64,000 bases of DNA from assembly GCA_037442205.1 (NCBI GenBank), contig JBBIQS010000030.1:1-64000 (forward strand). The letters are read 5' to 3'. Below are positions 59,984 to 64,000 of the stretch, one piece after another. Within the stretch, counting starts at the first letter, position 1; each line of letters opens with the position of its first letter. Origin of the DNA: JBBIQS01 sp037442205. Its GTDB lineage: Bacteria; Myxococcota; Myxococcia; Myxococcales; UBA5297. Both the position numbers and the translations under genes were made by a program. The notes beneath the pieces were generated by a model, which made no database searches, was not told the origin of the DNA, and saw only the letters and a list, made by a program, of their open reading frames with translations.

Positions 59984-60693
59984 CGGCGCACGCGGGAAGG
60001 CCGCCGCAGTCTGGCGCCCAGCCCGGGCAGCTCGCTGACGCGCGCCCAGATGTCGGCGTGGATCTCTTCGCGGCTGCGCGGCCCGGCCCTGGCGACGGTG
60101 GGGATGGTCGCCCAGCCGCGCTTCCTGGCCTGCAGCTTGTACTCCTTGAGCGCGGCGCTGAGGTGGGCGGCATCCGCCTCGTGGGCGTCGAGTTCCTTCT
60201 TGGTGTAGCTGCGCGCCGCCTTCTGCAGCACCCGCTGCTGGGCCAGCGACTCCGGCATCTCCAGGAACAGCACCAGGTTGGGGCGCGGCAGGCCGAGGAT
60301 CTGGTGCTCGAGCTTCTCGATCAGCGCCCGCACCGCCGGGCGCCGGGCAACTGGAGTGCGCGCCACCTGATGGGCCAGGTTCGAGCCCACGTAGCGGTCG
60401 CACAGCACCACGTCCGACTTCTCGAGAGCCTCGAGCATCGACTCCTTGAGCTCGAATCGGTCGAGGGCGAAGAGGACGGCGGTGAGCCGAGCGTCGATCT
60501 GCCGGGGCTCGCCCATCTCGCCGTTGAGGTAGGCGGCGATGAGCGAGCCGGCGAGCGTCTTCTGGTAGCAGGGGAAGGAGAACAGCGAGACCGACAGCCC
60601 GCGGGCGCGCAGCGCTTCGATCAGCAGCGTCGCCTGGGTTCCCTTGCCGGTCCCGTCGATTCCTTCGATGGCGATGAGAGGTGCGGGCTTCAA
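59980..60693 (-). CDS. tmk: Thymidylate kinase
   Basis: 237 residues. The P-loop GIDGTGKG is at 11-18; the LFALDRFELKE (near 72-82) DR motif and CDRYVGSNLAHQ (near 97-108) bind dTMP, and the family segments LVLFLEMPESLA follow. It phosphorylates dTMP to dTDP for DNA synthesis. The C-terminus is Arg-rich (LGARLRRPSRVRR), an unusual tail. Its stop overlaps the AMMECR1 fusion stop by four bases (CTAA), convergent. Confidence 0.92.
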   Translation of the reverse strand: MKPAPLIAIEGIDGTGKGTQATLLIEALRARGLSVSLFSFPCYQKTLAGSLIAAYLNGEMGEPRQIDARLTAVLFALDRFELKESMLEALEKSDVVLCDRYVGSNLAHQVARTPVARRPAVRALIEKLEHQILGLPRPNLVLFLEMPESLAQQRVLQKAARSYTKKELDAHEADAAHLSAALKEYKLQARKRGWATIPTVARAGPRSREEIHADIWARVSELPGLGARLRRPSRVRR

Positions 60694-60742
60694 GCGGCGC
60701 GGAGTATCCGGGTCGCGCCGCGGCAGGTCAAGAGCTGCGGAA

Positions 60743-62536
60743 TCAGCGCATCGGCGGCGGCACTGCCCAGTAGGCGCTCATGTTGTCGGTCTTGGCATCC
60801 TGGCCGGGAAGCCAGTAGGGCACCGAGCTGGCGTCGCCGCCGCCGGCGAGCTTGGACTTGTCGATGGCCGTCACCCATAGCTGCCGCCGAACCGCGCCCT
60901 TGGTCCCGGCCTTGGCGTTGCCGTAGTCGCGCAGGCTGTAGAAGGCCAGCCAGTAGTAGCCGCCCGAGTCGTAGGGGCTGAAATTCGGCAGGTAGCAGTC
61001 GAGCGCCCCGCTGCAGGCCTGCGCCAGCTGGATCGGCGTGCCTCCGCTGCGCGACACCAGGAAGAGCGAACCCGGGAAGGTGACCGCAGCAGCGCCCGGC
61101 GAAGGCGTCGTCCGCCCGCGGCTGTTGGTGCCCGCTCCGTAGGCGATCCATTGCGAGTCGGGGCTGTAGGTGGGCCAGGAGGGAGTCTTGAAGGCCGGAT
61201 CGCCGCTCGAGTTGGCGACCAGCTGCTGCGGCGGACCAAAGGTGTCGGGGCCGGTGACCGGGATGACCTGGAGATCGCCGGAGGTGTAGTCCACCGCCCA
61301 GCCGCCGTTGGTGTTGGCGATGTAGGCCACCTGCGTCCCGTCGGGCGACCAGGCCGGGTGGGCGGCGCCCGAGGCCGGCAGCGGGGTTCCCTGCGCCGCG
61401 ACGGCCTGCCCGGTCTTGGGATCAACCAGTTGCAGCGAATTTCCGGGGTTGATCATCAGCCGCGAGGCGTCGGGGTTGAAGGTGGAGAAGAGCGCCACGT
61501 AGCTGCCGATCGGGGCCACGGTGGGCGCCGGGTTGGCGGTGGTGACCGCGGTATCGCTCATGTCGAAGACGGCGCTGGGCTCGCTGCCGCCCCACAGCTC
61601 GGCGGAGAGGTAGCGGCCGTCCTTGCTGACGGTGTGGCAGGCGACGCAGCGGTTGCCGTTGGAGCCGGGCTTCTCCGGCGGGTTGGCGACGGCCATCGCC
61701 CGGCCGTTCCCGTCCAGCCGCTGCAGCTTTCCGTCGCTCAGGTCCCAGTAGTAGATGGCGCCGCCGACGCTGGCGTCGGCGATGCGGACCTGGACCGGCG
61801 CACTGGCCTGGGCGCCGTTGGTGGCATCCCAGTGATCGACGTTGACCACCACCGGTTGGCCGTTGGCGCTGGTTAGCAGCAGCCGCCAGTCGTCGTCGGA
61901 GACCTGCCAGTTGAAGTTGGACTGCGCGTCCGAGACCAGGATCGCCTGGACGCTGGCGCTTCCCGCGGTGAGCCGCACCCGGTAGAGGTCGCCGGCGGCA
62001 CCGCCCTCCAGCCACTGGACGTCGGGGGCGGCGACGGTGGCCGGCATCAGCGCGCCGTCGAGAGGGTAGGCGATGGTCGGCGACTGGGCTCCGGGGGCCA
62101 GCGTGCCGGCGAAATTGTCTGGGGCATCGCTCGCGACGCCGGGGCCGAGATGGGTCTGGCTGACCGCGACCGTGAGCGAGGTCGAGGCGGACATGCCACC
62201 GGCAGTCGCGGTCAGTTGGCCCTTGCCGGCCGAGAGCCCGTTGGCAGTGAAGCGGGCGCCGGAGATCGAGCCCAGCTTGAGCGCCGCGTCGTCGAGGGTG
62301 AGCTGAGCGTCGTCGATCCGGGCGCTCTTGCCGTCGGCGTAGTGGCCGATGACGCTGTAGTCCAGGGACTGCGAGCTGCCGTTGTCGACGGTCAGCGTGG
62401 CGTCCGCCGGAAGAACCTCGATCGAGGTCAAGGCGCCCGCCGGCCCTCCGTCGCCCTTGTCGGTCTTGACGGTGGCCTGCGAGCAGGCGAACAGGGATGC
62501 CACAATCGCAGTCACCGCCATGTCGAACGTGCGCAT
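60743..62536 (-). CDS. Lipoprotein with BIG2-like domain, CxxCH haem motif and beta-propeller
   Basis: About 597 residues. The start is uncertain: an ATG at 62536 gives MRTFDMAVTAIVASLFAC with a Cys lipobox, while an ATG at 62557 lies next to a GAGGAGGA site. A BIG2-like beta domain follows (about 45-125: SIEVLPADATLTVDNG). Then come Fn-like strands, one CVACH motif for c-type haem near residue 300, and TolB/WD-like propeller blades (AHPAWSPDGTQVAYIAN; PSWPTYSPDSQWIAYGAG). One haem suggests a role in electron transfer or redox sensing in the periplasm; partner unknown. Located between tmk and the alkyltransferase. Confidence 0.75.
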   Translation of the reverse strand: MRTFDMAVTAIVASLFACSQATVKTDKGDGGPAGALTSIEVLPADATLTVDNGSSQSLDYSVIGHYADGKSARIDDAQLTLDDAALKLGSISGARFTANGLSAGKGQLTATAGGMSASTSLTVAVSQTHLGPGVASDAPDNFAGTLAPGAQSPTIAYPLDGALMPATVAAPDVQWLEGGAAGDLYRVRLTAGSASVQAILVSDAQSNFNWQVSDDDWRLLLTSANGQPVVVNVDHWDATNGAQASAPVQVRIADASVGGAIYYWDLSDGKLQRLDGNGRAMAVANPPEKPGSNGNRCVACHTVSKDGRYLSAELWGGSEPSAVFDMSDTAVTTANPAPTVAPIGSYVALFSTFNPDASRLMINPGNSLQLVDPKTGQAVAAQGTPLPASGAAHPAWSPDGTQVAYIANTNGGWAVDYTSGDLQVIPVTGPDTFGPPQQLVANSSGDPAFKTPSWPTYSPDSQWIAYGAGTNSRGRTTPSPGAAAVTFPGSLFLVSRSGGTPIQLAQACSGALDCYLPNFSPYDSGGYYWLAFYSLRDYGNAKAGTKGAVRRQLWVTAIDKSKLAGGGDASSVPYWLPGQDAKTDNMSAYWAVPPPMR

Positions 62537-62630
62537 GCTGGCACGATAGTCGGGCATTCCTCCTCACGCCAAGCGCACCGGCCGTCATTGGACGCGCCAG
62601 CTGTTAGAACGGAAGGAAGTGAGGTTACGC

Positions 62631-63215
62631 ATGGCGCTTCGCGGACTGGTTTTCGAAACGGAGATGGGCCACTGCGGCATCGTCTGGAGCGAGCAGGGGA
62701 TCGCTGGGTTCGAGCTGCTCGCCTCCGACGAAGCGGCCTGCCGCCGGGCGCTGGAGAAGCGCCACGGTGCCCTGGAGACGCGCCGCCCGCCGGCCTTCGT
62801 CCGGGAGGCGATGCGGCGCGCGGCTCTGCACCTGGCGGGAAAGGTGCAGACCTATGGCGACCTGCCGCTCGACCTCAGCGGGCTGCCGCCCTTTCACCGC
62901 AAGTTGTGCGAGCTGGCGAGAAAGATTCCGGCAGGCGAGACGGTGAGCTACGGCGAACTGGCCGAGCAGGCGGGCTCGCCGGGGGCGTCCCGCGCAGTCG
63001 GCCAGGCGATGGCCCACAACCGCTTCGCGCTGCTGATCCCCTGCCATCGCGTGCTGGCCGCCGGCCGCGGTCCCGGCGGGTTCTCGGCGCCGGGCGGGCT
63101 GCGCACCAAGGAGAAGCTGCTGGCGATCGAGGGCGTGGAGCTGCGGCGCGCCCGAGGCACCTCGTCGGCGCGGGCGAGCGGGCGCCAATCCACGCTGCGG
63201 TTCAGTCGCGGCTAG
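62631..63215 (+). CDS. ogt: Methylated-DNA-[protein]-cysteine methyltransferase
   Basis: 194 residues. The acceptor Cys138 lies in the hallmark IPCHRV (136-141). The helix-turn-helix DNA-binding segment (PAGETVSYGELAEQAGSPGASRAVGQAMAHN) precedes it and the GGFSAPGGLRTKEKLL end is typical. It transfers alkyl groups from O6-alkylguanine to itself. The GAGG before ATG 62631 favours that start over a GTG at 62619. It overlaps the convergent membrane protein gene by 14 bases. Confidence 0.95.
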   Translation: MALRGLVFETEMGHCGIVWSEQGIAGFELLASDEAACRRALEKRHGALETRRPPAFVREAMRRAALHLAGKVQTYGDLPLDLSGLPPFHRKLCELARKIPAGETVSYGELAEQAGSPGASRAVGQAMAHNRFALLIPCHRVLAAGRGPGGFSAPGGLRTKEKLLAIEGVELRRARGTSSARASGRQSTLRFSRG

Positions 63216-64000
63216 AGACCAGCGCGGTGGCCAGCGGCCCGGGCACCATCGCCTGGGCCTCGCCGACCCGCTCGATCTCCGCCACCCAGAGGTAGAGGCA
63301 GGTGTAGTAGGCCCCGCGGGCGAAGGCGTTGAGCACCAGCAGCGGCACCACGATCAGGATCGCCAGAACCGCCAACCCGATTCCCTTGGCCAGCGTTAGC
63401 GGCAGCAGCATCAGGGCGAACAGGCCGACTACGCCCATGGCGAGCATCATGCTCAGCCCGGCGATGGCCCGCAGCCCAACCTCTCCCACCGCCACCTGCA
63501 GGATGCCGCGCTGGTGGATGTCCCGCGCGCGGATGAGCGCCCGCCCCAGCCCGACGTCCTCGATCATGATGATCGGCATCAGCAGGAAGGACATGACCGT
63601 CCACAGCGAATGGACGATCTCCCCGAGGAACCCGCGGCGGCCGTGCTTGTTCTTCGCGGTGAGCATCTCGACCGCGGTGCTCACCGCCGACATCGCCAGC
63701 ACCGCGCCCAGGTTCTTCATCACGTCCTGGAAGGCGGTGGAGAGCCGCGGGGGCAGGCCTTTGAGGTAGGCGTCGACCATGCTCACCGTCATCCCGAGGA
63801 TGGTCATGTTGACGAACTGGATGGCGAAGACGAAGGCGATCGCCATCGCCGCCAGGATTCCGCCGCTCACCACATGCGTCCCGGCGTGGCCGTGCCTGTT
63901 GGCGAGCGCGAAGAAGACCACCGAGGCGCCGCCGATCAGGGCCTGGAACAGGCCGCCCAGGATCAGCGGGGTCATCAGCGAAGGGGACTCCAGCGCCAGC
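63202..64000 (-). CDS. Polytopic membrane protein (DUF6159-like), 5' end outside window
   Basis: The frame stays open to the right edge, so the N-terminus is missing; at least 265 residues are visible. Several long hydrophobic helices alternate with short loops: LILGGLFQALIGGASVVFFAL, ILAAMAIAFVFAIQFVNMTI, MSFLLMPIIMIEDVGLGRAL, LMLLPLTLAKGIGLAVLAILIVVPLLVL (split). The ARGAYYTCLYLWVAEIER end is recognisable in a family I associate with DUF6159. No function known. It shares 14 bases with the alkyltransferase 3' end. Confidence 0.7.
   Translation of the reverse strand, partial: LALESPSLMTPLILGGLFQALIGGASVVFFALANRHGHAGTHVVSGGILAAMAIAFVFAIQFVNMTILGMTVSMVDAYLKGLPPRLSTAFQDVMKNLGAVLAMSAVSTAVEMLTAKNKHGRRGFLGEIVHSLWTVMSFLLMPIIMIEDVGLGRALIRARDIHQRGILQVAVGEVGLRAIAGLSMMLAMGVVGLFALMLLPLTLAKGIGLAVLAILIVVPLLVLNAFARGAYYTCLYLWVAEIERVGEAQAMVPGPLATALVSSRD

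Overview
The window is high-GC DNA with dense, directional gene packing, and every sign points to a Myxococcota-type deltaproteobacterium. The signs are cysteine-rich lipoproteins with MopE-like D-x-D-G-D-G motifs, thrombospondin type 3 repeats, a secreted caspase-like protease under an ECF sigma factor, several PAS/GAF hybrid kinases, MoxR/DUF58/BatA genes and an F1-only ATP synthase operon. The genus cannot be named from sequence alone. I see no rRNA, tRNA, insertion sequence, prophage or CRISPR array.

Layout. 0-3 kb: tail of a sensor kinase, an isoprenylcysteine/phospholipid methyltransferase-like membrane enzyme and a Cys-rich lipoprotein. 3-10 kb: a MoxR ATPase, a secreted protein with two DUF4476-like repeats, a DUF3592-like membrane protein, DUF58, a BatA-like VWA protein and NagZ, all on the plus strand. 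10-15 kb: YceI, then a FIST sensor, histidine kinase and receiver in one tight operon. 15-23 kb: a giant TPR/DUF3857 lipoprotein whose transglutaminase site is degenerate, and a giant TSP3/kelch/MopE lipoprotein. 23-27 kb: an M16 protease and PrmA. 27-32 kb: small membrane and acidic proteins, then a five-gene operon (ECF sigma, zinc anti-sigma with DUF4384, caspase, Cys-rich lipoprotein, YkgJ-like Cys-cluster protein) linked by overlapping start and stop codons. 32-39 kb: a CrtC-like lipocalin lipoprotein, a non-coding array with ~32-bp period, a CoA-binding protein, a radical SAM protein, a mini zinc ribbon, methylmalonyl-CoA epimerase, an M19 dipeptidase, signal peptidase I, a YdjM-like hydrolase and a STAS-like protein. 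39-49 kb: a DUF362 fusion, dapE, a hybrid kinase, dapD, DUF763 and a divergent RelA/SpoT-like protein. 49-52 kb: a propeller lipoprotein. 52-58.7 kb: atpHAGDC with two extra exported-protein genes inserted around atpD. 58.8-64 kb: a Memo-like/AMMECR1 fusion, thymidylate kinase, a lipoprotein with a CxxCH haem motif, an alkyltransferase and a truncated polytopic membrane protein.

The most interesting candidates are the ECF/caspase operon, the 32-bp periodic array beside it, the exported proteins embedded in the F1 operon, and three proteins with recognisable folds but altered or missing catalytic residues (transglutaminase-like, Memo-like, RelA/SpoT-like). Functions are inferred from motifs and family knowledge; no database search was run.
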